Assembly: GCF_001949145.1 (NCBI RefSeq)
Contig: NW_019091360.1
Coordinates: forward strand, 1,587,231-1,651,230
Source of the DNA: Acanthaster planci
Lineage: Eukaryota > Echinodermata > Asteroidea > Valvatida > Acanthasteridae
DNA: 64,000 nt
Direction of reading: 5' to 3'
In this document: positions 10,669-24,850 of the stretch, piece after piece
Layout of the letters: each line of letters opens with the position of its first letter
How positions within the stretch are numbered: the first letter of the stretch is position 1
Notes under the pieces: generated by a model
What the model was told of the DNA's origin: nothing
Seen by the model: only the letters and a program-made list of their open reading frames with translations
Databases searched by the model: none
Translations under genes and position numbers: made by a program

Positions 10669-13583
10669 GAAGCAACCGCATAGAGATCTGTTGACAGCCA
10701 CTCTCTTCCTTCCTTCCATAGGATGTCTGTGGTTGTTCTGGATCACTTTTGAATCTGTGCGTTTGTGGAACCAGAACAAATATTTTGGCTTCTGATTTGG
10801 TTATTGGATAAGGCACATGTACCGAACTTTATGCATTTTACTTTATGAATCGGTTTGTTTGTTTTTTTTTTCTTGGAGGAGGTGGGATTTCTAAAGATAC
10901 TGTATGCCAGAAAATATTCTGTTGTTAAACATTTTGAGGATAATGACTTCCATTGACTGTAGAAAATCTTTGTTTATTGCTTGTGAACACTTTTTGGGAG
11001 GTGGGAAGTGGAGTTGTACGGATACCCTGCAGACTTGTACTGTAACTAAACCCATTCATACTGGACAATGCTTGACACCTTCTTTATTTATTTATAACCA
11101 AATTACACATATGAAGTTGATTGTGTTCGGGATCGGATCTTGCATTTAAAAACAGTGTGCATTGTACCATACATGTACATTAATTTTCATTTTTTCTTGG
11201 CGTGAGCCTTGATGTGGCAGCCTCTTTAGCATTGGAAATATCTTCAGGTCCATACAGTTCACCGGGAATGAAAATGTCTGGGGGGTTGGCACTGAAGAAT
11301 GTGGACCCAAGTTCACAGTGTCACGAGTGTTTATTTGTTAAGGCTGATTTTAACTTTGCGATCTGTTTTCTCTTTGCTGTGAGCCATCTTCAGGGTTGAC
11401 CTTTTCTCCCGTAATGAGTGACCTTAAGAGATAATTCCATGTAATCAGCAGGCCTCGGCTGTGTAAATCTGCCTCCGCTCTAGCGTCCTCCTGCAAGGTG
11501 TTGCCTCAATTAGTGAGCTAAACCATGGAAATTAAAGGGTATACATGTAAGTTTTGACTTATTGAAAGTTGCTTCCTGAAGAGTCTCGATGACAGCAGTG
11601 TTAAAAGTGAGGCACGAAAATCGTGAATGGAAGTTCTGTTGACGGAGTCTGTGTCTCAGTGAAAGGTGTAGAGCCACTAAGTTTGAATTCATTTCTTCCC
11701 AGAGGTTACATGTACATGGTATCGGTATATTTGCCTCGTGCATTCTGCATGGATTACAATTCTCAGGAAATTCCCTATTTCAATCACCTCAAATGTCCTT
11801 GTTTGCAGCTGAAGTTTAAGTTTATTGGAAATGCCCTCTGCGATGTGCCCACCTTTGTTTGCCATTCCTTGGACGGCATTTCTGTCAAGCAGCATTGTGT
11901 TGGGCCTCAGCAGTTCAAAGTGTACTGTAACAAGTCATCCGGTTCGGGGGAATTCTTGTATTGTGAGCTTCACCACCGAGATAAGAACCTGTGGCCTTTG
12001 CACCATAAGCAAACAGTCCTGCCTGAATGGTGTACCTGCATGGAAGTGTTGAAGAGGAGGACCTGCTATGCAGAAAATAGGGAATAACCCTGTTATAGTG
12101 TTTGGCGGCAGAAGTACTTGTACATGACTTCCAACCATTAACATGTTTTCTTTTCATTGTGTCTGATGTACTCTGAGAATACCTACATGTACATGTAGAA
12201 CGAATGATAGAGTACATGTCAAGCATTCATGTTTCACATGTATGGGCATGAAATTGCAAGAGTCGTAAAGGAATTGTCCCAATAGGCATACAAATTCATT
12301 GTGCATAGGAGACCTCAGTTTCAATGAGTTAATATGTAACAGATTTAGTCCAGTACCCTTACACTGACGTCAGACCCAGACCCTTGCTAACAGGCGGTAC
12401 CTTGTTCATAAATGGTTTGTGGCCAGAGATCTGCATATTTGTTTGGGAGAATTGCCTTCAGGCAGAGTGTCAACAGCTCTTAAAGATAACGCTATCTGTA
12501 CCTCGCTGCAAAATAGATTTTTTCTTTTGTGCTTAGAATTTATATTTATAAAGTAATTTATATTTTGAGGGTTAAACATGAGCGATGAGCTTTTTTAAAC
12601 ATTTTTAAATTGAAAATTTGATTGAAAGTGTCATAAATTCTGTGACGTTTGAAAGTTATCACTACAGAAAGAGTAAGCAAATTCTACTTTTGCTCTGCAC
12701 TTGCTTATCATGCAATTACCCAAATCTCGTTTGGATGATAAGCATCAGGAAATTACTCAGACATCTCTTCAAATGAATTCTGCATTGATTTAAATTACTT
12801 GTAATACTGGCCTAATTGAGTAGTTGTGCTTGGGTATTGAGTTGAATAAGCCCTCTTTGCTCGTACAAGTAAAATTTCTTCTGGTCTCATTTGTATCGAA
12901 GCTACCATACCAACTTAATAGCCACAAGCGCAATGTATGAAATTCAATTTTCCTGACGTTCCAGTCTGTTTACAGCGTCTATGTTGAACAGCTGTGTGAA
13001 CTTTATCATCATCTGCGTCCCTCATCATGTGTGACTGGCCTCTAAATGCCATCTCCCATATGCCATCACCATTCATATTCATACGAGATCATAAATTACC
13101 TTCATCACTGTCTCCATTTCTCTTGGTAATTTCTTCATGACCGGCGTGGTGGGATACCGGTATCCTGCTCTGGGGAATGAGTCATTTGTTGAACGGCTGC
13201 AGCAGATCAGTTGCACAGGACCAGCGATCACCACAATGTGATACATTGGTGACCGGTGGAGGAATGCTCCCCTAACTTTACCTAATCAATTCATGGAACT
13301 GCATCTGGTGTTTAATACAAATCTTCCGTCTGACTCAGAGATTGTGAAACTTTATTTCACACAAGTCTCTGTGCATCCTCTGTGCGTTCAGCCCTATCCT
13401 TGAATCAGTTCATCTGTGACTACTAATTAAATGCTGACCAAAATTAAGTACATGTATAGATTCATAGTTCACCGAGTCTATGAGCAGCATTGTTCTGTTC
13501 TTATTGGCCTTTCCAGCTAACTTTCCACCAAAGGGGCCCTCACCAAATTGCTAGAAATTTCATTAAATACTAATACCAGCTAC

Positions 13584-13889
13584 GGGTGGGACCTTTACAG
13601 GTTGAAATGAAAAAAAACTCCGAAATCTGTTTACAGATTTTCCCAAACTTTTAAATGGAACCACCGCTTTTAGAGGTTTGACGTTTTGATCGACGCATTC
13701 TGGCGATCTTTTTATTGTAAATGATGCCTGTAAAATGTAATCTGCCTTTCGGAACACTTTACTACTTGGTCCTATCAAAGGAATACCTTGAATGCATCGA
13801 CGGAATTTTGTGTCAGCCATTTAGATTGTATACCATTTGTTTTGTTTAAAAATTTACTCTGATGCCGTGGTAAGGGTGGAACCTTTACA
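13584..13889 (+). repeat. direct repeat words flanking about 290 bp
   Basis: GGGTGGGACCTTTACA (13584-13599) and GGGTGGAACCTTTACA (13874-13889) differ at one base, and both are followed by a TTGAAATG word. This may be an internal duplication or two ends of an old insertion. Confidence 0.4.
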
Positions 13890-15488
13890 CATTTAAACAT
13901 TGAAATGGTACGGGAGAGTTTCCTTAATGTTTTTCACAATTACATGTAAATGTACTTTGTAAATTCCCACCAGCCTACAGCAGGAACTGACTTACAGTAG
14001 CTTGGACAATTGTCACTTTCTAATGCTGAACGTTTCAGGGAGAGTTCCAATTACTAGTAACATCAGTTAGAGTCTCCCCATACTCATGCTCTTTCCTCAA
14101 GGGTGTCGTCCTCGGTGAAAAGCCATCCTGGTGAGGGTGTGTACTGTAAATTAATTGTATTGATCCACAGTGTGCAGACCCTAACCTTGTCCGAGGCTGT
14201 ATTGCTTTGCTGTGTACATGTACATCTGTCATTTACATACATGTACTGGTATGTTGATATTCTCTGACTGTGCTTTTTGAATTCAGCTTGGTATTCAAAG
14301 TTCAAAACCCAGCAGTGATAAGGATGTTTCTCTCCGATCAGTGTAATGTACACCACAAGTACACCAATGTACATACCACTTCCTGAGGATTGCTGGTAAC
14401 TTTTTGAGAACGAACAGCTTTTCTCATAAAAATGTAACGTACACTCCAGACCTGAAACAAAAGCGAGCAATGTGTGTTCTCCAAATACTTGTACCATAGT
14501 CGGGCATTTAGAAGTTCAAAACATTTGAAAGTAAACAATGTGTTCACTTTCCCGTCTCGTGTACATCTAGAGTAGGTAGACCTTTGTGGAATTAAATTAA
14601 GAGCAACCAACTGTGTCATTGTACCTGGGCACTCGGTGGTGACTAATCCAGTTATTTTTAAAGCTCTCTCACCTGGTTTTGTGGTCATTCTGAAAACATG
14701 ATGTTAAAGACTAGGAAAAACAACAATCTTAGAAATCCCTTTCTTCAACTGCCAAGCTTTTGAAGTGCAGCCCTTGGTGTGATCTGTCTTTAATGAGTCT
14801 CCTGGCCTTGGACTAGGAAATTTATGTACCCTGACCCAGCACGTGTAAGTCTCCCATTCAGAGTAATTGGAATATTAGATTAGGAAGAGGGTAACAAAAC
14901 AGGACACATTACCAAATCCATGACTGCTGTTTTCTTGATCAGTAGTTTGGAAAAAAGATTGGAACTGGCTTGTACAGGTGGCATCCCTTGTCTTTGATTT
15001 ATTTTTTTTGGTGAAAAGGGCTTAAATTGGGGAGTGTCTCACTATGAGTTTCAGGGAAACCTTACACAACTTGTAAATAATAATGTGGAATTGCGCTCCG
15101 CACCATTGCTTCACAGAACGTGGGCTGCCTTGTACGAATGTTAACCCGGTTCAAGAAACACTGGGGATTCAAGGCATGGCCGTGATGCCCCATGAAACAG
15201 TGTTCCGCTTGACTCCTCATTGGTTAGTACCCAAGGCAAATCTGCATGCAAATTAAATCGTCAGTTTCGGGATTGTCTGGCATGGTGACGTAGTGCCTCC
15301 GTTCATGTGTTGAAATGAAACCAATCAGTGAACTTCAATAAAGTCATTTGTTTATTGTGATTCCAACTGTTGGTATTGACGTTATTTACATGTATGTACA
15401 TGTACCAGCCTTCAGAGGAATAATTCTATTACAATTTAAAGCTTTTCCGCATTTCATCACAGACCTACATGTACATGGTACTGTACTT

Positions 15489-15760
15489 ACACATATCTGT
15501 TGCTGTGGCCTGGTGGTTAAGAGCATTGGATTTGTAGTCAGCGGGTACATGTAAAGCTGCATGTTGTGGGTTCAAATCCATCCCGGGGTCATGGTGTGTA
15601 TGTCCTTGGGTAAGGTACTTTCTCCCTCCTTGCTTCTTTCCACCCAGGAGTAATTGGGTACACATGTACCTGCAAGGGCTGAGATGGTTATTGTGATTGA
15701 TTTAGCTGCTGTGTACTGAAATACACGCTATATACGGTACTTCCCAGGGATATTGTACAT
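15489..15760 (+). repeat. tRNA-derived SINE, copy 2
   Basis: A box TGGCCTGGTGGTTAAGAGC (from 15506) and B box GGGTTCAAATCC (15568-15579) are both well preserved. The shared body follows: a CTTGGGTAAGGTACTTTCTCC segment, a CCACCCAGGAGTAATTGGGTA segment and GGGCTGAGATGGTTATTGTG. A (TACATG) insertion lies between the boxes. Best-preserved plus-strand copy. Confidence 0.8.
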
Positions 15761-16136
15761 GTATTTGGAACCCTAACCACAACGAATTTCAAGTTTTTTC
15801 AATAAACTATGTTGGATACAAATGATATTAAATAAATGAAATAAAATTCATGGGCCCAGTGAGCAGGGGTAATAATAATGGAAAGTGCTTTGATCTCAGT
15901 TATAAGAGCTAGATATAAAAACCTGTTCTTAATGTTATTCCCTCACCAGAAACAAAGGGAGAAAAGGAGAATCTGGTCACTGTGGGTGCCGGGTTCCCAT
16001 AAGGAGACCAAACTTTAGTTAACACGTACACGTATTGTACCCTCTGTGCCCTTGACATACATGTACAAGCATGCATTTATAGGCACATCAGGCAGGTGTG
16101 GTACATATACCGTATGATGCTGGAACTCAACTGTTA

Positions 16137-16317
16137 AGGCCGGTTCGCTCTTCGCGCGAAAGCAAAAATGAATGTGAATTCGTAACGTCGGATCAAATAT
16201 TCAAATTATTCACTCGCAAAAGTTGAACACATTTCAACTTGAGCCAAATTTTGCTGCAGATCTTTTGTGACGTCTATTTGCTTTGCTTTTGCATTTGCCT
16301 TAAGTATGAACCAGCCT
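16137..16317. mobile_element. MITE with TTA target duplication (PIF/Harbinger-like), 181 bp
   Basis: The ends are AGGCCGGTTCGCTCTT and, on the other strand, AGGCTGGTTCATACTT, imperfect inverted repeats. TTA flanks both sides (16134-16136 and 16318-16320). Three-base TTA/TAA duplications are the hallmark of PIF/Harbinger transposition. There is no coding capacity, so it must have moved by another element's transposase. Confidence 0.65.
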
Positions 16318-16477
16318 TTATGGGGGTTGACTAAACGGTCATTCAATCTCACTTCAGATAGCTGTCTTGTTTGAGATACCGGGAGACATCAGTGGCCAAC
16401 TACATGTATACTAAATGGACTAGAACATGTGTAATGTACCATGTGTTAAACTTTCAGTGACATTGCTTCATGTGTTA

Positions 16478-17069
16478 AGCGGTGTTCCCATTGGACTTTT
16501 TTTGGTTAACTCACTGTGACTTTCCTGTAAATTACAAAATTAAATCCAATGAGAACACACAGTTAACAAACATCCCTGTCAACTTACCGCAATCGGAATG
16601 TAAAACTAATAGGCCGAAAAGGGTCATGGAAGATTTCCGCACAGCCATGGTAAGTTACATGTAGCAGGGCCACAAAAAAGTCCAGTGGGAACAGTTCCCA
16701 TACAATGTAGATTGACAGTGACCATGCTAAACCTACGAACCAGACTACTGCCTACATAGAAATTGATAGCGGGCACGCGGATATGGTTGTATGGTTCCCA
16801 GTCTTCATGCGTACAATACATGAGCATGCTGAGCACACACAGTGAAGTGAATTTGTCTGATTTTGTCATTTTTTGGTCGGATTTTGCCAATTTCGTCATG
16901 ATTTGTACAGAGCAGGCGATGTACCGTAATCAGCTGGTCTTAACAAAGTGTATAAACGTTCTGTTACGATAAAAAAATTCCACGTGGGAATGCCTGGTAG
17001 ATTGACATCAAGGAATGTCGTGGTAAGTTTCCTTTTGGACGCAGAAAAAAAGTCCAATGGAAACACGGC
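16478..17069. mobile_element. MITE with TTA target duplication, 592 bp
   Basis: The inverted ends AGCGGTGTTCCCATTGGAC and AGCCGTGTTTCCATTGGAC match at 17 of 19 positions and are followed on both sides by a T-rich tract. TTA flanks both ends (16475-16477, 17070-17072). An extra inverted copy of the end sequence lies inside at about 16674-16697, suggesting a nested or rearranged element. Confidence 0.75.
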
Positions 17070-20000
17070 TTAAGCGACAAATTTTTATGAAGTGTTGTTG
17101 TGCATTAACCAAGTTCCACATGAGTTCACAAACAATTTCTTTCTTCTGTCTTAAATTTCTACTCATCTTTGTATGCTAAAGGCGACATTTTCTGAACCTT
17201 GATATCTTGCGAAATGGGGACAGCGGGCAAACAGCAGGCATCCGGTTGTAAGCCGCAGTGTCTACCCTGTTCCCGTTGTAGCTTCTTTGTTTATTTACCT
17301 TGACATCATTTGGACAACTCAATTCTCCAAAGCCTGTGCATTGCCTTTACAGACCCTGTCTGCTGTGGTACTTTGCACTGTAAAACTACAAAGCCAGTGA
17401 CCATAATTTCAATAGCAAAAGTAATAGTACCATGCACCTGTGTAGTGTATCCCCTCCCCTCCCAAAAAAAGAGGGGGGGGGAGAAAACATGTAATAAAAG
17501 ACCAAAAAAGGTAGGAAAATGAGAAACCACAGCAAATAAGCATCACCTCTGTGATAGTAACTCATTGTGTACAAACCTTCAAGCGTGCTGGTAGAAGTGA
17601 AAATTGACAGCCTACATGTGTACAAAAGCCGGTGGGCAGTGGCTATAAGCTCACCTACCCAGAAACGGCATAAAAAAGGCAGGGCAAGATAAAGGCAAGC
17701 TGAAGGCAGACTTTTGGCTCGACACAAAGGCAAACTGTAGATCAGGTACCGGTATTTTGTCGGGACAGTTTTTTTCGGTCGTGATTTTGTGGATTGTGGA
17801 GTTTGTTGACTGTTCTGATTCAAGGTAATCCAGCATGAAGTGTGTACATGCTTGTGTACACGTACATGTACAGGTAGCCTGATCAAGCCACAAATATGCT
17901 TGGAGTTGTTTTCAGGTTCTCCCCCCCCCCAAATAGTTCTACTTTGGTTACCCTATTATGAGTATGACCCTAATTTTACAGCCTGATCTGAACCTTACAT
18001 GTATCAGAAAGTTAAATAAGATTTTTTAAAAATAGAAAATAAATAAGATAAATCCTGTCATCTTTTCTGTCTTTATGAAATGCCTCCCAGCAATCTTTTT
18101 ACAGTACATGTACATGCACATCAGAAACGGGCTTGTATTGTTTGGTTTGCTCACTTTCATTTGCTATTATTGAGAAGAAACTTCCATTTTGACAAGTTTT
18201 CTTATCGCGGTGATGAAAACACATGCATATATAATAATGCTGGCTATGAAGCAATGCTTCACTGGTTCCCGCCGATCCATACACTATACTAGTCTTGGAC
18301 CGGCCAGACGGCGTCATTCTACTACTCACACACGAGGAGTTGCGGCTCGAAAAACATTGATGGAGAAAGATTTCTGCAAATCAATTCACAGAACTCGATC
18401 TTTCTTGCCTACGCATGTTTTCTGTGTTTTTTACTGTGAGGTTGTGTCGCTTGTACTTGAAGTGAGTGTGTTTCTACAAAATTAATAGCTGTGACAAGAG
18501 GTTCATCAGTCGCCCAAAATATCCTGTACACGATGCACAACCATTGTTGGCCAATTCCTATTTTGACTAGAGCATTGCGCATAGTGGCGTGCATGACCGG
18601 ATTTTTTTCTGTACCTTTCAGGGCACAAGTGGAATCACACGTAGTCCAGTCTTAAATTTGTACGTACATGTACATAACTGAATACCTCATTCAATCAGCA
18701 CAAAAATGCTCCCCCCCTCTCGAAAATCCCACCTAAATTGCATCCACCTTCTTTTTGAAGGGCATGTAATTGGAAGCAGAACTTCTTTTCTGATTGAAGT
18801 GGCGAGGTTTTCTGGGGGGGGGGGAGTCGAAGGAGGGTAAGTTGAAAGATTTCCAATACCATGTTATGAGGTAAACTTGTAATCCTGAGTTGGTCCCAGG
18901 AGGGAAACAGGTTACAGTTGGGCAAAAGAGATCCACAATGTGCGGTAATTTGGCCATCCTTTGGGGTTAACATTAAGGTCAAGAACATGTGGAGGTTGCT
19001 TCACCCTCAAGTGATACTTTTTGTCTGTCGGTTCCCCCCCAAAAAAGAAATCTGTCCTGTGAAACCAAAAAGAAGCCAGTGTCAGCAACTCTAGTGATTA
19101 ATGTGTTCATGCTTGTTTATGTCAGTTCTGTTTGTTGAACTTTGACGAAAAGCCATCAATTTGTCAACTTCCGAGGGGAAAAATGCCACTTAGAGCTGTA
19201 AGGTGTGTGTGGATCCCCTTCAAATGCAAGGCCCATTGATTTGTGCCCCACATAGAAACGGCACATGCGACCCGAAACAGTTGTAAGAAAGAAAGACTGG
19301 GCTGTGAAAAGCAGATTGAACTTGTTTGTTTGTTCTGAAATAACCTTCCTGGGTTTGGTCCTTGAATGTTGTACAAAACCTATTGTGTATTGCCCACGTG
19401 CAGACGCTGGGGTTTTGCCCAGGTCTTTTTTTTTTTCATTTTAAGGATTCCTTGAAACCGAAACAAAAGCCATTGTGAAGTCTAGCCATTATTTTGTTTG
19501 GATAGCTAAACTGCGGGAGTCATTACCACCAGGTTGGATGGACACAGTGTATACGGCTTCATTAGAGCCCTACTTGTGTACATGTGATGCACGGAAAATC
19601 TCGGTTGCAAAACCAGTTTTATTTGGTTCCTTTTCAAGATCCAAGTTGTATTTTTCCTATAGATTAAGTTGAAATTGTTAAGCTTCAGTTTTAACCTCTT
19701 GGTTGAAAGGGGTCCTAATCCGGCTGAAAATGGCCTGTATTGTGTCAGTTGCATGCAGCCAATTTGCCCCGATTAAGGCTAATTTATTTGCATTGCTAAG
19801 TTGTGCTTGAAATCAGTTGAAACTTGGGAATTCATTTATGGAAATGCATTGATCCCCCCAATCTCCTCCCCATTGCAAACTCGTTTACAGGAAGTACAAT
19901 GTACACATGCACATGTATGTTGATCATTCAAACACCATTAGAAGATGTATTCTCGTGACTGTACCTGCCTCGGTCCTGCAGATTTCCTCTCAACCTCCTG

Positions 20001-23000
20001 GATGAGTTTGGGTTGAGCTCCTGGGTAGTTGTTGGCTTGCGCTGAGCACATATCAGGTTGAATATGCCCAACTACAACCTATTGGTAACTTTTTGTTGAT
20101 CTACCGGCATATTAAAGTTAAAACTTCAAGGGACGTTACAGGGTGAAGTTGTGAAGCATAGCCTTAAATTCATGAGAATATTTGGGAAGTTTGTACCTTT
20201 CTTTCCCCCTTGGATATTGAGTTTCTATTCAATTAACCTGTACTTTTCTTGACAATTCAGAGACAGCTGCCCATGTGCAGTAGTAGATCAAATGCTGGTC
20301 CCATCAGCAATGAAGTCATTTGTCGGCCATTTGGTCCCTTTGGCTACCTGAGCAGCACAGCATTCTCCCATTAGTGCATTCAGCCCTGGGGGGAACGCAG
20401 AAGGCCACTGCCTTTATACAAGACACCCCAGGTTCCTTGTGGCAGCTGTCTTGTTGACCTTGGGGGGAGCTGGGGGATGGGTATCCCTTGGGGCCCCTGC
20501 TGCTTTGTCGTCAGGCTGGGGCTGTTGGCTGCTTTTGACTTTGTGTTTGCTCTTCACCACTTACATGAGCATTTACCTCCAGTTTCGCCTCCCTTGTGTC
20601 CTTGCCCTATTCTCCAGTAACAGACACAGCTAAAAAGACATTTTGTTTTTTGTTGTTTTTCAAAAATCTGTTCCTTTTTTCATTCCATTCCACTTTGAAA
20701 GCTCTGTTGCTGTAGAAGGAGATTTACCCAAAGGAAACTCTTGAAGCAACAGAATCTTTTTGTTTGCTAGAACTAAAACTGAACTCTTTGTGTATGTATA
20801 TGTACATGTACATAGGCCCACATGACCTGCCATATCTGTAGGGCATAGCCCTGAAATCGGCATAAAAACTCAAGGAAATACATGCACAATGTACTGTACA
20901 TGTACGGGGCTTTGAATTTTCAAGGAGATTGTCCAACGAAGACAAAACTACTTGAGAAGAATACGGCACCTGAGAGACAAGTCCTTACGTTTGAAACTGT
21001 TGATGTTTCAGATTCTGACGTCAGGCCCAAACGTTTACACCCGTTGAGAGTAATGTAGTGCGCTTTCAATAAACCACAGAGTATTGTACTGTACAGCCAG
21101 GCCAAGAACTGCCTTCACATTCCCTTACAAGGTCTGCCTTCACCTTCCAAGGCCCGCCCGCATTACATATCAGGCCCCAGACTGTATTTACTATGTGCAT
21201 TCTTGTCATGTCAGATTGTTTTGATCTTTGCTGTTGGGGGGGGGAACAGCATGCAGATTTCTGTTTTTTTGTTTTGTTGTTTGAAACCAAAGGAGTGGTC
21301 AGAATTGCTGAGTGGGGTCACAGGCATCCCGAAATTTATGGTTTGTTTGATTTGGAAGTTTATGTCCTTGTGTACATCGTCATTAGAAACTTCTTCCATG
21401 GTGTAATTGTATGTGATTGTATATTACATGTTCGTGTACATGTATAATTTACAGAATGATTTAGAGTGTATTTTTAGAATCGCATAAACGGAACTTCTTT
21501 GCCCGGGCTGAACTCGGACAGTGGAGAGCATGTCAGATTTATGAAAAAAAAAATACAGTGTTATATAAGTGTTTGTGATAATAGTGTTTCAATTTTGTCA
21601 ACATGTTGAAAAGCTTGTTTGGTCAAGTTAAACGCAGCATGCACATTCGAAACTGAAATTTAGAAACTTCTAGGACCTTGAGTTGAGATACAATTGAAGA
21701 TTTAGTAGATCCACAGAACCTAACCGGAAACTTGAGTACAGTAAGGCAGGGGCCGTCCCGCCAAAACAGATGCATTGTCTGTAGTTTATTGTAGGAACCT
21801 TTCCAGGTGACTCAATTTTTTTTCGTGTCAACTGACCCATGCCGGGATCCAGGTATGCATGGATGTTTTACACTGTCCCAGCCGTGCGCAGGTGCCTCAC
21901 AGCAAAATACAGCGCAGGCTTTGCTCACAACTACCGGTACTGCACACACACTTAAACTTCAGTTTCATTGCTTGCACCGGTACTTTGCCGGTTGCAAGTT
22001 ACGTTCGTTTAAGACTGGTTCAGGAGAATGGACGCTGATAATGTCCCTTACCTCCAGCTCGGGCCGTCATCTGTATCAATTCTCCTGAGCGTTAAAGACC
22101 GACCAAGCACGCATTTATTCCCATTCATACATGTACATGCACGTATATGTACATGTACCCTCCAAGTCAGACAGTTACAAAACTATAATTCGGAATGACT
22201 TTGACAATTTTTTACTGCAGTTTTTTTCAGATCGACCCCCCCTCTTGCCATATTATGGTATGTGCCTCTTAAGAGCTGGTGCTTATTAACAGTTAAAGGC
22301 CGGCCACATGAATGGAATGGCTAAACTGTCCTAGGTATTCATGAATAAGTGTTAAAAAGATCTCCCACGGCATATTCTGAGGCACAGTCATGGCACCAAC
22401 CAAGGCTTATACGACAGTGCCGCAAATCTAAGCCACCCATAGGAATGATATTAGTGTGGTCTATGGTTACTGCCTAGTTTCAGCTCAAATGCATAGTCTT
22501 TTTGAGGGGAGCAGAAATGTTTTTGTCACCCAAGCGTTGATCAAAAGGCCTGTTTTTCTCCCAAGTGCATTCACTGAGCCTGGGAGCCCTGCTGACATGT
22601 TGACCTGGGATCCGAGTCCCACAACAAGTGATTGTAACAATAAACTGCTGGTAGTTTTTTTTGGTGAGTTGGTGTCTTTATTATGGCTGCCTGTCCCGCT
22701 GAAGTAAGGTTAATTTGAAGTCTGAAGGCCTCTGTTGGAGTTGCACTGAATGGCTGGAGTGAAAACTTCCTGAGAGTGAAAAGTGTACAGTCTTGCAAGC
22801 TTCGAGTGAAATACTGTTATGGATGTTAAGAGTGGATGTGAGGTGTTACACGTTCATCACATTACATTAGGGCTGTGTTATTTGAAACCAAAGTCCTTGT
22901 CTTCTGGTGTACTTACATATGTATCAGCTTGTCAAATTAAATTTCAAGATTGTGCGTTCCAACTGTAGAAAGTGCTTCCAAATTGTAATAACGTGCAAAT

Positions 23001-23473
23001 CTGTACAATTATTGGTCTTCCAAATCATTTGCATGTGGAATGACTACATGTACCGTAGGCCTACCGGTAAAACACCTCGTGAAGATTGTGTAAGTCAGCA
23101 GCGTTAGTGTGGGGGTCTGCCGTATTATGTACATGTAGGCCTGCATGGTAACGCCTCGTAGTAATCTCACATTGTCAGCTGTTCAGCTTCTTTGGTAGCT
23201 GTTGCAGATAGACCAATCAATTATGGCTGTCCCAGTCATGAAAGGAGACTGAAGAGCAGTGTCAGGCTGAGAAAGTGCAAATGAACTTGTGGCGCAACAC
23301 TGGCAAATGCGGAGCCTACTGACGTACCGGTACGCAGTGTGCAGACATTAAAAAAAAAGCTTCCAGGAGGTCCATGTTGGTTATCCAGAGGGACCTCTTT
23401 GGGTTCAAACGTGAAGTTGCTGCGCATTCTTCATGTTCCAAGGAGTATGCCAAGAAAAGGGTTGGAATGCTGT
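17070..23473. other. intron-like DNA, no recognised exon
   Basis: Scattered TACATG hexamers, poly-G/C runs (for example near 17475, 17920, 18818 and 21237) and no splice-bounded coding segment. A block at about 20260-20640 is less AT-rich and repeat-poor, with only chance-length frames. Confidence 0.5.
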
Positions 23474-23865
23474 GCACATGTACATGTACATTATACATGC
23501 ACTCATGGCACAATGATATGGTACCCATACATGTACATGTAAAATGTGCATTTTACAGACTGGAACCCAAACCGTTACTGGTTCCAGGGAAAGTTAAAGG
23601 TACAGCACTGTACAGCACATTGCATCATGTACATGTACATAGATCTAAGTTTGATGGATTGTGCCCACTGGCTAGTGAATTACCTGTAGCTTATAGACAT
23701 TAGAATCTTACTGGTACAATGTACATGTACCATGACTTCTTACATACATGTACATGTATAAGCAGTGCATGTAAACCTATGCTGCTGGTCTCAATGTGCA
23801 CCAGTGTAAACCAATAGGACAAACCGGTTTTGTTGTGCATTACATACATGTACATTGTACATGTG
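23474..23865. repeat. dense (TACATG)n palindrome cluster
   Basis: At least six self-complementary blocks of ATGTACATGTA type occur within 400 bp (about 23478, 23530, 23626, 23718, 23745 and 23845). This is the densest spread of this hexamer in the window. Confidence 0.7.
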
Positions 23866-24850
23866 TGAAATAAATGTGTACACGCTGGTACTAGGGGAGA
23901 TGGCCCCTCATCTGTCGTAAACATTACATTCCTGGGACTTGTCAACAGTTGAAAGGTCACCAGAGGTCTTCTGGAATGCAAGAATTTGGGTTTGTTGTGA
24001 CAGTGGATTGTTTTTGGTGGGCTCAGGCCTTGGTTGACCTGGTCTCAGAACATGCACAAATTATTGATTCCTGGAGTTGTCCTGAAATCTAATGCCATTG
24101 GTTGCTCTTTTGGCCATCTTTAGCACCTTAGGGTGACGATTAATCCAGATGTTGCATGCTGTTTGGAGTTGAGCGACTATGATGGAGCCTGACTGCCAGC
24201 CAGTTTAGGGATTCGGCCCTTGTTAACCTCTTGCCCTTGAGTCGACTGTGTGAGTGCATGGAGGTAGCACCATGGTGAGTGGTACTGGAAGTATCCCTGC
24301 TGGGAATCTTCATCTGCATTGTGATTTTTGACTGTGCTATCCATAGAGCAAGTGTAGGGGTGCAGACTAGTAAAAAAAGCTGCTGTAGACAAGAGTGATA
24401 AATATCCCCACCTCAAAGGAAAAAATAAATTACAAGTTTGTCAGGGGTTCAAGACACATATCAAACGAAAGCTCACCTCCTCATCTCTCATTTTCCTTTC
24501 AATTTTCAGTGACTTAAAACCGATGAGTTTTGAAGATTACAAGTACATGTATTTCTCTCCAGAGATTATCAACCCTCAAAATAGTCATGAGGCCCATCGC
24601 CACTTTGAAAATTTGGTACCTACACTCTATTGCAAAATGGATCAATTTAAAGGACCCTGTTTTTTGGTCACTTTCAGAAATACAAGCTGCATGGTTGCCG
24701 TGACTAGGAGTGTTCACTTTGAGATGTGGAGCGCAGGAACTGTTATCGTCTTATTAGATCCTTCCATTTTGTGAAACACTGGGGCTTCATGAGGATTAAC
24801 CAGCCACATGTACATTTGTAGTACATGTACATGTACATTGCAATTCAAAG

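Larger units (their letters stand above)
8946..15488. other. intron-like DNA, no recognised exon
   Basis: A perfect GTAAGT opens this stretch. It holds (TACATG)n palindromes (main cluster 10632-10668) and the paired words at 13584 and 13874. A repeat-poor block at about 13000-13260, rich in ATCA/CATC words, could be regulatory. An open frame at 11623-12087 is within chance length and resembles no family I know. Confidence 0.5.

Noticed and set aside
11623-12087. 154-codon, cysteine-containing plus-strand frame
   Set aside because: Length is within chance for 64 kb at this base composition, GTG start, no splice context or known domain.
20439-20633. Hydrophobic 64-residue frame resembling a leader or membrane protein
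   Set aside because: GTG start, no donor of the right phase, and only incidental GC-rich composition.
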